The notes under the pieces were generated by a model. The model was not told the origin of the DNA, did not search any database, and was given only the letters and a program-made list of their open reading frames with translations. A stretch of 64,000 nucleotides of DNA, taken from Acephala macrosclerotiorum. Its lineage: Eukaryota > Ascomycota > Leotiomycetes > Helotiales > Mollisiaceae. Positions 44,990 to 55,632 of this stretch are shown in pieces (within the stretch, counting starts at the first letter, position 1; each line of letters starts with the position of its first letter). The stretch spans positions 115,409 through 179,408 of the forward strand of contig MU119303.1 of assembly GCA_014904845.1 (NCBI GenBank). Reading direction: 5' to 3'. Both the position numbers and the translations under genes were made by a program.

Positions 44990-46344
44990 TTAGAGGGCTA
45001 CAATACCGACACCACCCCTTCTCTGCTCGTTTATAGAGCCACTCTCTTTAATGCCACCAGCAATGGGCGCTGTACGGTAATTAAATAGATAATAATGCAG
45101 AAACGAATCTCCAATACCAAATTTAAGCCTCTCAAGAAATAGCGGGTTGTCGAGAACAGTCACAGCATTGAAAACATCAAAATCCGCCTAGAATGGATCC
45201 TTGTCAGTCTCAATCTCGTAAATAGACAAGATTGATCTAGACCTACCATCTTCGCTAAAATGAGTGCATCATTCATGAGCATCAATAATCTTTCCCGTAA
45301 ACCTTGCTCTTTCTCATTAAGAGCACACCTGGAAGCATAATAATGGAGATAGGCAGCGCGAATATTATCGTGCTTAGGGTTTTGCAGAATTGACGAATCT
45401 ATCAAGTAGAAAGAGAAGAAGTCGGTGATATTGTGCGTCTCAGGTTCTTCAACGACATAAGTCCACACAACTTGCTCGACACCTGGCCCCTCCTTAGGTA
45501 TGAGCCAGTGCTCGACTTCTTCTCTGGTGAAGACCATTGTGAGATCGAAATGATTCAAGTACTGGCCAAGAAGGTCGTGAACAAGATCCACGTCCGTTAC
45601 TTTCATAGGGCGGAGATTAGGTGTAGCTGTTTCGCTGGGCAGAGAGTATTCCTGAATCAACGTGGCCACCCTTTCACGACCGACATTTGTCGTGAACCCG
45701 ATATCATGGAGCTTCAGCCAGTTTAATTCCCGATGGTAGTACTGACAGGTACTGACTGGCTTCGGCAGGACATTGCCAGCGGTGTAGACAGCCTGGTAGA
45801 ACCCGTCTAGGTAGCATCGCCGCGTGATCTCCTTGATCAGAACTGGTGCAAGCCGCCTCGATCGTAGCGTTCTATGAATACAGAGAAAGTTGATCTCCGC
45901 GACTTTGAGCGTCTGCTTTCGAACTCGAATTTCTGCGGGTATCCCGCCGATGAAAGCAACTAGTTCTCTGGTCAAGGATACCCGGACGCCGACATGCCAC
46001 GGTTTTCTCCACCCAGGAGGTTTCAGCGCCCTGTTCATGCACTTAGCAGCCTTCTAATCTTCTTTGACTAACACCACCTACCATTTCAAGAAGCTGGGTG
46101 AATACTTGAACCTGAACATTGACTCGTCGTCCTCCACGTAGTGATTTGCCAGCAGATCATAGAGCTCGTTCGATTCATCATTGTTTTCCAGATCTACAGT
46201 AGCCCACTCGCATCCGTTGATCAATCGATCCGGCAGGGCTGGCACCTGGTCGTGGTCGATCACCTCGATAGGTCCTTCATCACTTTTAAATAGATCATCG
46301 AACATAGGCACAGGTTGCGTCTTCCAGAACTTATAGGAAGCCAT
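44990..46344 (-). CDS. Glycylpeptide N-tetradecanoyltransferase (N-myristoyltransferase), divergent copy
   Basis: Three exons (46344-46082, 46030-45247, 45187-44990) give 414 aa. I chose the ATG at 46344 ([13 protein letters not shown]) because the longer frame begins without ATG and includes a poly-Lys run from an A tract. Family motifs are complete: [47 protein letters not shown] then [57 protein letters not shown] and the C-terminal GGVGIVAL. The enzyme transfers myristate from myristoyl-CoA to N-terminal glycine; the C-terminal carboxylate serves as catalytic base, and the final Leu is retained. The usual basic N-terminal extension of cytosolic NMTs is absent. It lies between AT-rich blocks and incompatibility-type genes, so it may be an extra paralogue rather than the housekeeping gene. 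Confidence 0.9.
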
Positions 46345-47074
46345 ATTCGGTTTTTTTTTTTTCTCGACGCCGATAGAGGCCGCTTGGGGGGTCCAACCAA
46401 TCAAAGCCACCGTTGCTAATCCAGAAGTCTAAGTGTAGAAATATAAGTAGTTTAGACTTCTTATGTGACGTTCATTTAGGATTGAGTGTCAGTCTTTGAG
46501 CCATCGGCTGTGGTAATGCTACGTTGATGGAGTGTAGCCTGCCATCTAGATATATAAAAATAGCCCACGATGGACAAGGCTGCTGTATACTGCCAGTATG
46601 GTGTGGCATGTCTTTTTGCTTTTTCCTCTCGGAGATGTCCGTTCAATACGACGTTCATATTGATAGCATGCCTTGGAGTCCACACTATTGGTCCACGAAT
46701 GAGCTGCGGGCGCAAGTGGCGGCCAATATTTGGAGCACGTTTTGCGATTTGATCAGACGACCCAAGTATTGCTCCCGTCATATTGATCTTGTGATGAGTT
46801 TATTGGCGCAAAATACGGGAGAAGAGAGGAGGGCAGAGTTTTGCTTGCATTAGAGGGGAAGTAGCAGGCTTCTATTAATATGAAGATGAAATGAGGCTGC
46901 CAATGAACACTTGCTTGCCGTGCCATGCAATGCCATATTACATTAGCCGGAGATCCGGACGCGAAAAGGTAGTTGCATCTCGCCCTTCATCTCGAATTTT
47001 CCGTTCCCGTTTCCGACGGCCGTATTCCCTGGGACTTGCCACCAAACGCTCTACGAATATTCCTAACAAGTGAA
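46345..47074. other. Divergent promoter region
   Basis: Between the N-myristoyltransferase gene and receptor 3. A 109-codon frame (46524-46850) has no recognised motif and is overlapped by frames on the other strand. Confidence 0.35.
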
Positions 47075-50000
47075 ATGCAGACTCCACACGCTGACATACG
47101 AGTAAGGACTGTTATTGGCAAAGAGGGATTTTCAACCATCACTGACCCCGCTGGAGCAATTGTGGAGTGAGCGTCCCTAAACGATATGTATAATTGCAAC
47201 TGGACTGAAGCTAGATCAGCATAGTATTTGTACATGGTCTGCAGGGCCATGCAGAGAAGACATGGACTTACCAATCACCGCTGAAGACTAAGAAGAAAGG
47301 CTTCTGGCCATGGCAAAAGGAACGATCGAAAACAGAAGAACAACCCAGTGGAGTGTTTTGGCCCTTCGACCTACTTGCAAAGCGGCCCGAACTTGCACAA
47401 GCTCGAATTTTGGTCTGGGGTTACGATTCCCACGTTACCAAGTTCTTCAGCGCAAACAATCAACAGAACATCTCGAGGCACGGAAACGATTTGATGGTGG
47501 CACTTGAGCAGGAAAGAAATCAAGATGTCTGTCTTCTTTTATCGATACATTACTACTAAACTGACAAGACTACAGCCATCGAGGCCTCTCATATTCGTTG
47601 CACACAGCTTAGGAGGAATCCTCGTCAAGGTGGTGCGCGCCAGAGTCTAGCCCCGATTTAAATAAGATCACTGATTTCATACTGCGTGATTCTTACTAAC
47701 TACCCTCATTCACATAGGTTCTCGACAACTCGCAACGTACGAAGCAGTCGAAATTTCTGCGAGTCTACGAATCTACTAAATCAATTGTCTTCCTTGGAAC
47801 GCCTCATAATGGGAGTGGAGCAGCAAATTGGGGGTCACTCGCGGGCAACTTAGCCCAGTTTGCTCTCCAAGGCACCAATAAAAAGATCTTGAAGGCATTG
47901 GCACCGAACAGTGAGCTGCTGGAACGTCTCAGGGATGTATTTCTTCAAATTCTAGAAGACGGTAATATCAGCATACATTCATTCTACGAAGCCAAAGGGA
48001 TGACTGGCATATATGGACTGCAGGGTAGGGTAGGTTGTCATGCTACCAGCAAATACTCCAAGTCCAAGTATCTGATAACTACCAGGTCGTCCCTTTCGAA
48101 TCAGCGCGGGTTGGTCACGTAAGGCACGAGGTGTCGATGAGCATCAATGGTAACCATTCAGAAATCTGCAAGTTCCCATCGGCAGATGATCCCGGATACA
48201 AGGCTGTTTCTCATGCTATCATAGAGTATGTCAAGAAAGCAACGAGAGAAGGTATGTAGTATCCAATGAATGAACTATTTATTTCGGTACTATTAGTACA
48301 ACTTAAAACTTTGTATTCGTCCTTCGGATTATGCGCTCGAGGGGTTTCCGGATTTGCCATACCAAATTACTGACACAACAAGCTTCTTCGGGCGAGACAA
48401 GACTTAGTAATCGTCTGGATTCCAAGGGCAGCAACCGCAACGTAATCTCCAGGCAGCAAAGTCCGATAGATGACACAAAAGATAGAGGTGCCAAAGGCTA
48501 CGGCAAAGAGGGTGAGTAATGTCAACTTGAGTCAAAAGAAGGCAGCCGTTTATTTAACAAATCAATAGAAAGGCACCAGGGCAATGCCTTGTTGCAATAC
48601 ATCTCAGCTCTCAATCTACCTGAATTTTCATGTTCGGAGTTGCAAAAGCTTCCAGAAGGTTCAACGAACCAGGCCGCTGAACACCTAGATTGGTTATTTG
48701 AGAACCCCGATTTCATAGACTGGTACTCCAGCTCTTCGACGGGGATACTATGGTTACGAGGAGAATCAAGGGCGGAGAATACTGAGGCCTTCTGCTGTCT
48801 CTTGAAGAAACTGATTGATCGCGGGGACAAAGCGTCCTATTTCTTCTGGTCGCCATCGCTCGGCTTCGATCAAAAAACAAATCCAGAGGATCAGGCTTTA
48901 CAAATTGTTCGATTATTGATACGTCAGCTCTTGATTGACAGCGACAGGAGAATCCAGAACGCTATGGAGCAGTATCCCATCTCAGAACTGACCAAGGCCC
49001 CAACCTACTTCTCCACATCGCACTCGACCCTTAGGAATTTATTTGAAGTGTTGTTCTATTCTCTGGTTGCGATATCTGGTTCTCACATATATCTACTAAT
49101 CGATGGAGTGGACGCGCTCGGGCCTGAGACGTATCGCTTCCTCGACAGCTTCCGCGCAATGACCGCCAAATTGATAGCTATGAAGTCCGAACCTCTTGTT
49201 GTGAAACTGTTTTTCGCTACACGACCCCTAGATGTATCTCAGTCATTGAACGATCTCGACCACTTTCTGGACGGAATACCGAGTATAGAAAAGGACAAAG
49301 AGTTGAAAAGTGCGTGCCTTCTCCTAGGAAGCAAGACTGGGTGACAGCTAATTCACATGTAAGACTGTCTGCAGACTCTTCATACCGCCGACTTCGACGC
49401 TCGACCGAAAACCATACATGTTGCAGAGAATTTCACATGCCAATGGCTTTGGACGGATGACGCCTATTCGGAGTGGCAGTCGGCCGAGTCGTCAAGCTTG
49501 CTTCTCATTCGAGGTAAGCCTGGAAGTGGAAAGTCGACTTTGGCAAAGCACGTCCTCAAGATTCTGGAATCAACCAGAGGGGATACCGAAGACTACCCGA
49601 AAACTTTGGTCGCGCATTTCTTCTACTCTTTTCGCGGGGGTAAAATAGAGACTAGCCATAAAGTGATGCTCCAGTCGATACTTTGTCAAATACTGGACCA
49701 GGAACACAGTTTGTATCCACTCTTTCGCGATCACTACCGAGCTCAACGACGATCCAGTGGACCAAATTTCCAATGGGAAATGCCCGCCCTCACAGAAATT
49801 CTCAAGTCTTTGGCTAACATCAAGATGGACCTGAGACTTTATATTATTTTAGATGCAATGGACGAGTCGGATGGTATGGAGCGGCATGATATACTTGATG
49901 CCATGATGACTCTGTGCTCATCCAGGTCAAAATGCGTCGTCAAAGGACTAGTGACGACTCGGCCGTTGCCAAGGAAAGATTTTGAGCCACGAATTGACGA

Positions 50001-51855
50001 TTTCCCTTCCTTGATCCTGGAAGACAAGAATAGAAATGACATCGGAGAAATCGTGGACCGGGAGATAAAGCGTATCACGACCAACGTCACCAGTGAAGAT
50101 CACGAGATTGAAACCACGATCTTCGATGGCATCAAAAAGCACATCAAAGTCCACGCTGATGGCGTTTTTCTTTGGGTTACAATGGTTCTAAAAGAAGTCG
50201 AAAATCTCGCAAATGAGGGATTCAGCAAAACGGACCTGGATCAGTTGTACACAATTCTACCCCCAGAGCTTGAGGATCTATATAAGCGGATAGTCGAGCG
50301 TCTAGCTAGGAATTCATCAGAGGATCGCATCAAGCTGGGAAGAAAATTACTTGCATTAGCAGCATTCTCCCTCAGGCGCCTTACGATCGACGAGTTACGA
50401 GATGCCATTGTCGTCCCATCGATTCTGGATGTTGAGCACTTGGACACAAACCAAGCCTATTTGAATGGGAGAATCAAGCTCCTAGAGAGACGCATACCGT
50501 TGGCCTGCGGCGACCTTCTCGAAATCAAGAAACCTTTTGTTCAAATGGTGCATGAAAGTGTCAGGAAATTCTTATTAAGCGAGCAGAAAATCGCAAAACC
50601 GTTCGATACAGATGAACAGAGAGGTGTGGACGAGATTGCGTCCGTATGTATTCGATACATGAGGCTTTCACTATCACACCAAGTCCTAGAAAGAGCAAGC
50701 GTGTGCACTGAAAGGACGGAGCTATGGACGCCGCGCGACTATGAAGCATTCGTGCAGCTCCTAGACGATCGGCCATTACTTGATTATGCGATTTCTTCGT
50801 TGCAACGGCACTTAGAAGTAGCAAAGTCAGAAAGAATTTCTGCAGAGTGGTTCTCATTCTTAGAGCAAGCAAAGGCGGTTGATTCTGCCCGGTACTTTCT
50901 CTGGGAGACTTTGATGCCGTTGACTAAAGGTTCAGTCTCAGACTTGCAAAAGGCAGCGGCAAACCAATTTCGTGCCAAACTACTGATCTTTGCTGCCATG
51001 GGGAACTACCGAAGAGCGATCAAGTCGTTAATCACCGCCGGTACCGCCGTGGATTGTATCGACGAGGAGACGGGTGTCTTTCCACTTCTTGTTGCGGTGT
51101 CGGGGGGGCATGAGGAAGTGGTGGAGCTGTTGCTTGATCTAAATGCCAACGGCAATGCCAAGGATCGATATGGAGAGACAGCACTGCACAAAGTTGCTGC
51201 TAGTGGGCAAGAATCAATAGCAAAGATGCTTTTGAGGAAGGGTGTCTATGTAGATGCCGAGAGTCTTCTAAATGAGCGGCCATTGCATCTAGCGTCCGTT
51301 CACGGTAACCATGAGTTGGTCACTCTGTTGATTGAAAACAACGCCGATGTCGATGCAATGGACCGATATGGTGGAAGACCATTGCACAGAGCAGCCGCAA
51401 ACGGACATCATAAGATCGCCGAGCTATTAATCAACGAGGACGCTTATATCAATGCAGATGCTCAGTATGGAGGTACACCACTACACCGAGCAGTCGAGAA
51501 TGGAGACGAGGCTATGGTAAGTTTGCTACTTGATAGGGGAGCCAGTGTGCTCTGGTCTGGTCACTATGGAGGGACTGCATTACACTGCGCATCGGCTGGC
51601 GGCCTAGTAGGAATAGTATCACTGTTACTAGACCATGGAGCAAACGTTGATTTGAGGGATCGATATGGATGGAGGCCTTTGGACTGGGCTACAGTTAATG
51701 GATATAAGGCAGTTGTTCAGCTGCTTCAGGGCAACAGGAGGAGCAGTGATGGTAAAGTGAGTAAAGACGAAAGTGATTGCAACAGAAAGGGAAAAGACTA
51801 TAAAGAGCCTTTGTACGGGATAAGTAATATACTTACTTTAGATAGCATTTCATAA
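47075..51855 (+). CDS. STAND receptor 3: alpha/beta-hydrolase, two NACHT-like modules, ankyrin repeats
   Basis: I assemble eight exons: 47075-47166, 47220-47526, 47576-47629, 47718-48029, 48086-48251, 48383-48511, 48569-49309, 49364-51855. All phases fit; 1,430 aa. Residues 1-310 are a lipase-like alpha/beta-hydrolase (IVFVHGLQGHAEKTW, ILVWGYDSHV, nucleophile Ser at about 144 in FVAHSLGGILVK, FLGTPHNGSG, NGNHSEICKF), as in SesB-type fungal receptors. Residues about 365-595 form a NACHT-like module whose P-loop position reads LWLRGESRAENTEAF, without the GxGK[ST] signature; Walker B IYLLIDGVDALG remains. A second NACHT follows with intact Walker A GKPGSGKS at about 651-658, Walker B YIILDAMDESDG and VTTRPLPRK. 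From about 1147 there are about seven and a half ankyrin repeats with near-identical RYGG-type turns. The order suggests sensor, switch and enzymatic effector. Confidence 0.85.
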
Positions 51856-52348
51856 TCGAGCGAAAGCATTTTTCTTTTATAAAACTTAATTAAATTTAAT
51901 TATTTTTATAAAATCGATTTATAAGTTTTAATTGTTTTTTATAATATATAAAATTAATTAATTTAAATAAAATTTATATACGAAAAAATATTATTAATAC
52001 GTATTTATTATATATATATATATATATTTTCGATAAAAAATATAAAACGAAAATTAAAATAATAATATATTTTAATATATATAATTATTATATAATACGC
52101 GTTATTAATAATTTATTAATAACGTATATTATATAATAATTATATATTTAAACCTTTAATATTTAATTAATAATTATATTAAATAAATTAGGAAAATAAT
52201 CCAATTTATTTTTCCGTGAAATTACAACGTTTAATAAACGGAAGCGAGTATATATTCCTCGGTCTGTCGTCTTCCACCCTCAATAAAACTACTATCCGCG
52301 TCAACTTCTGCACTCAGAACGCCTCATAAGCAACCGCTTACAACGAAG
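51856..52348. other. AT-rich RIP-like patch and promoter of the next 2EXR gene
   Basis: 51870-52200 is AT-rich with a long TA run and an inverted repeat. Normal composition returns at about 52210, giving roughly 140 bp before the 2EXR ATG. Confidence 0.5.
52076..52147. repeat. Near-perfect palindrome, arms of about 35 bp
   Basis: The left arm 52076-52111 and right arm 52113-52147 are reverse complements apart from the centre of one arm (ACGCG against ACGTA). The outer parts are TATATAATTATTATATAATA and its complement. This can form a long hairpin. It may be a RIP-altered miniature element. Confidence 0.6.
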
Positions 52349-53086
52349 ATGTCTTTCCCTCCTTTTCCAGAACTACCAACCGAACTTCGCCTCCAAATCT
52401 GGGAGCAATCTCTTCCTGGACCACGAATCCTTCGCATATCCAGCGCTCCAAACTACCCCTCTCCAGGACGAGCTCTCGACGTCGCATTCGAACACTTCAC
52501 AGCTTCATTCCCCCCTGGCATGATGTCACTTCAACTCACACTACACTCCGACGAAGTCACCCTCAAGGCTCTCTATCGCACCTGCAGAGAGTCCCGAGAT
52601 GTCGTCGAGCAGCAGTATCGATTTCTGTTCGAGAATCGAATAGGTCGATACGTCTGTATCAATCCTTCCATCGATACGCTCTTCTTTTCAGATACGGACG
52701 CTGCAGACAAATTTTTCGGACAAAGTCACGGAGAAAGGACCCCAGGAGCAGACATGATCCGCCATCTCGCACTCGTATGTCCGTCCTCCAGCAGGGCGAA
52801 AACTGAGTCCGAATTTTATACAGAGCACAAAAGATGGGTTTTGGCTACTGCGCGAGCTGTTCAAAACTTCAAGGCAGTTAAGAAGCTTATTTTGGTTTCG
52901 CTATTCCGTGGCTTACTGGTCCCCGTGTCTCCAAACAGTGATGAGATAATGTTTAGCTCGTTGAGAAGCTTTCTCAAGGAAAATTTGGGAGGAACTTATG
53001 GACCTGATGAGATTGAGAAGTTAGGCAAAAATATTGAGATTGCTGGTAAAGGGAATCATGGCTTGTATTATCTGAATGGACAATAA
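52349..53086 (+). CDS. 2EXR-domain protein, intact
   Basis: A single frame of 245 aa. The 2EXR box is FPELPTELRLQIWEQSLPGP at residues 6-25, right at the N-terminus, followed by RILRISSAP. Family motifs continue in order: SDEVTLKALYRTCRESRDVV, RYVCINPSIDTLFFSDTDAA, IRHLALVCPSSS, NFKAVKKLILVSLF, and a charged C-terminal tail. No signal peptide or membrane segment. It is the best compact representative of the family in this window and serves as reference for the broken copies. A second, frameshifted copy lies about 320 bp downstream in the same orientation, indicating tandem duplication. Biochemical function is unknown. Confidence 0.9.
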   Translation: MSFPPFPELPTELRLQIWEQSLPGPRILRISSAPNYPSPGRALDVAFEHFTASFPPGMMSLQLTLHSDEVTLKALYRTCRESRDVVEQQYRFLFENRIGRYVCINPSIDTLFFSDTDAADKFFGQSHGERTPGADMIRHLALVCPSSSRAKTESEFYTEHKRWVLATARAVQNFKAVKKLILVSLFRGLLVPVSPNSDEIMFSSLRSFLKENLGGTYGPDEIEKLGKNIEIAGKGNHGLYYLNGQ

Positions 53087-53406
53087 CGTTCGTATGTACT
53101 ATTATGTAGGCTGTAGATCTGTATTTCGAAGGCAAAGTCGAACAAAGAATCAAGTTTCAATGTATTCAATGATCAGTGGGATCTGGAACAATGAAAGGAG
53201 ATACATCGGGTTGACTCTTGAGATGCTGAGCTTTGACTCTCGATCGAAAATTCACTTCATTCGTGTCCAGGAGTTGCGACTGGATTTTGGCCTTACGAGT
53301 ATAAAGTCTGTTGTTCTCAGACCAAACGTTCAAGCGCTGTCCTCTCCAATCGTACGCCTCATCAGATCAGCTCAAAAGGTAACGAAGAAACCTCCACTAG
53401 TACAAA
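53087..53406. other. Spacer between tandem 2EXR copies
   Basis: Short frames only; presumed promoter of the downstream copy. Confidence 0.35.
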
Positions 53407-54207
53407 ATGACTTTCTCAAAGCTGCGACCGAAAGGCGAAACTCTTGAGATACTAAAACTTCGACTTATTCCACACTTTTCCCAAGTTGCCATCAGAGATT
53501 CGCCTCAAGATTTGGTTTCATGCGCTACCTGGACCTCGTGTGATTCGTATTTCTACGCCGCTACGGAGTACCCCACATCAGGGAGCGCCTTCGATAAAAG
53601 CTCAAAACAATTCACGCCTATCTTAGGGCCAAGACATCGATCAGGCGGCTTCCACGGATCTCTCAGTACTCGTTCTGATGAAGTCACGCTTCGAACACTG
53701 CTGCACGCCTGCCAAGAATCTCGAACAGAAGCAGAGGTACATTATCAACAACTCTTCGCAGATGGTATGAGACATTCTGTCTTCTTAGACCCTACGATCG
53801 ACTCGCTGTATTTCGCGGATGTCGATGCAGTGGGCTCGTTCTTCACAGAGGTTTATCACCACACAACACTTGTCGAGTGTCTGAAACATGTAGAACAAGT
53901 ACAATTGTTATGTCCGGCATGTTACCACCAGAGGAAAAACAAAGAGGCATTGGCAGCAGGATATAGATACTGGCTAAACTCAATCTGTCAAATACTTGAA
54001 CAATTTGGAAACATCAAATCGCTCACGCTCGTCAGCATGCTTCGCACCGCAAAGTACACGAAGGCTGAGCAGAACGTTGAGATAATGCTGAACGTCCCGG
54101 GAGAACATCTGAAGGAGAAGTTGAAACAATATGATTTCGATGAAATGGAAGAGTCGCAAAGAAACATCAGGGCCGCGTATGACTGGGAATGCTTGCAGTC
54201 AAATTAG
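53407..54207 (+). pseudogene. 2EXR gene with frameshift inside the 2EXR box region
   Basis: From about 53600 to the stop at 54207 the frame shows the family body: RSDEVTLRTLLHACQESRTE, VFLDPTIDSLYFADVDAVGS, VEQVQLLCPACYHQ, NIKSLTLVSML. In this frame the upstream codons are not family-like. The 2EXR box lies at about 53478-53550 in another frame, reading TFPKLPSEIRLKIWFHALPG followed by PRVIRIST. A frame change between about 53560 and 53620 therefore separates the box from the body. The continuous 266-codon frame from the ATG at 53407 would make a protein without a 2EXR box. A pseudogene is most likely; expression of the truncated body is possible. Confidence 0.7.
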
Positions 54208-54555
54208 CTCAGTCAAAATACCTGGGTGTGGCGGGGCAGATGAAGCATGGTAGCGGAAAACTACTTCCTTCGTTCCCAATTAGGGTTCATTGATTACTGG
54301 TTACTTCGAAGAATTTAAGATCTTACACCCCATGCTAGAGCTACTTAACCCTACTTTGTCGTATGGGGAACGTATGGATGTCGGCAGTTCGGACTTTTGC
54401 CGTGCGAATGGCCTCACGTAAATTCATCCAACTAAGGATAAGCTGACATGCATGGCTTCAATACGCGTATCCGAAGTTGCATAAAATAACCTCCCCCTCC
54501 AATCTCGACTGACAACAATCATACACACCGTTCCTTAGATACGTTAACAGATACA
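54208..54555. other. Promoter region of the AsaB-like gene
   Basis: No gene. A TATA-like ATAAAATAACC stretch lies about 75 bp upstream of the ATG at 54556. Confidence 0.35.
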
Positions 54556-55632
54556 ATGTCCGCTGCCATGTTCGCTACAGCTGCCCCGACCACAACCAAG
54601 ATCGCAGAAGATCCCACTCATTCTTCTGATGGCCGCCAACTCGCTCGGATGCAGTACATCGAACCAGAAACCAGTGTCGATCCCTGGGACTGCCATTATT
54701 TCGCCATCCCCAAAGCTAGAGGAGTGATTCACGCAATCCAACCCCTCATTGACCTCCGTCCTGAGATCTTCACCCCATCAAACCCATACAGCCTCGCCAC
54801 CCACGCCTTCACAGCTGTCAAGCACCAGTCCAAACTCGATATTGCTGTGGGGGAAGGATACGATCGAGAAAAAGCCTTCGGTGTCCTCATCCCCGAAATC
54901 CAAGAGATATTGAAGTCAGTCACTGGCGCAAAAACAGTCCATGTCCTGGGACTCGGTATGCGATTGAAAGAAGCAGACCCAGACACCATCCCACTTGGAG
55001 AGCGAGATCCTAATGCTGCTCCTGAGCGATGCGGCTTTGACTTAAATGTGAAAGACATGGACATGACGAAGCCGTACATGGCAGGCTACACCGGCAAAGA
55101 CCAAGTCGGTCCCGCGCGCTCAATTCATATCGATTATTCTCCCGACGGAGCTCGACAAATCCTCTGTAACGTCCGTGGTGATGTGGTTGAAAGCGCCAAG
55201 GACATCATTGAAGCTGAAGACACAGCTGTTGCTGCCGGGAAAGACATTGCTCAATATGAGGGGGGACGGTATGGAATGTTTTCAGTTTGGAGACCATTGA
55301 GAAAGGTGACTCGAGATCCAGTCGCGATCTGTGATCCGAATAGCATCGACTTCCATAGGGATCTGGCAGAGCATATCAATAAACAGCCAAGTGATAAAGG
55401 TGATTACCTTGCGGGTTTGTCGATGTTGAGGGGTGATCGTGCGGACACGCAGAAATGGTACTGGATCAGCGAACAGGATGTTGATGAGGTTCTGATTCTG
55501 CAGTTTTATGACAGCTATGCCATTAGGGAGGGAAGACCCTGGGGTGCGCCTCACGGCGGAGTGACATTGGTTGGGAAAGAGGAAGGGGAGCTGAGGAACA
55601 GTGTCGAAGCTCGTTGTGTTGCTGTCTGGTGA
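54556..55632 (+). CDS. AsaB/GA4-desaturase-like (CmcJ/NvfI-related) oxygenase family protein
   Basis: A single frame of 358 aa. The layout (YIEPETSVDPWDCHYFAIPK, THAFTAVKHQSKLDIAVGEG, VHVLGLGMRLKEA, RSIHIDYSPDGARQIL, YGMFSVWRPLRKVTRDPVAI, DVDEVLILQFYDSYAIREGR, GAPHGGVTLV) is that of fungal proteins annotated as GA4 desaturase family or AsaB hydroxylase/desaturase. Many belong to secondary-metabolite pathways. The HxD in SIHIDYS (about residue 190), the later conserved His in PHGG and the Arg-rich WRPLRKV segment are compatible with a non-haem iron, 2-oxoglutarate-type site, but members differ and I cannot name a substrate. No other biosynthetic gene lies nearby in this window, so there is no evidence for a cluster. 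The start codon context (ACAATGTCC) is good and the frame is intact. Confidence 0.82.
   Translation: MSAAMFATAAPTTTKIAEDPTHSSDGRQLARMQYIEPETSVDPWDCHYFAIPKARGVIHAIQPLIDLRPEIFTPSNPYSLATHAFTAVKHQSKLDIAVGEGYDREKAFGVLIPEIQEILKSVTGAKTVHVLGLGMRLKEADPDTIPLGERDPNAAPERCGFDLNVKDMDMTKPYMAGYTGKDQVGPARSIHIDYSPDGARQILCNVRGDVVESAKDIIEAEDTAVAAGKDIAQYEGGRYGMFSVWRPLRKVTRDPVAICDPNSIDFHRDLAEHINKQPSDKGDYLAGLSMLRGDRADTQKWYWISEQDVDEVLILQFYDSYAIREGRPWGAPHGGVTLVGKEEGELRNSVEARCVAVW

Noticed and set aside
46524..46853. 109-codon plus-strand frame between the NMT and receptor 3 genes
   Set aside because: No recognisable motif; overlapped by an equally long minus-strand frame.
52010..52030. TA-run as a possible CRISPR or satellite repeat
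   Set aside because: A simple TA microsatellite; no spaced repeats. CRISPR is not expected in a fungal nucleus.
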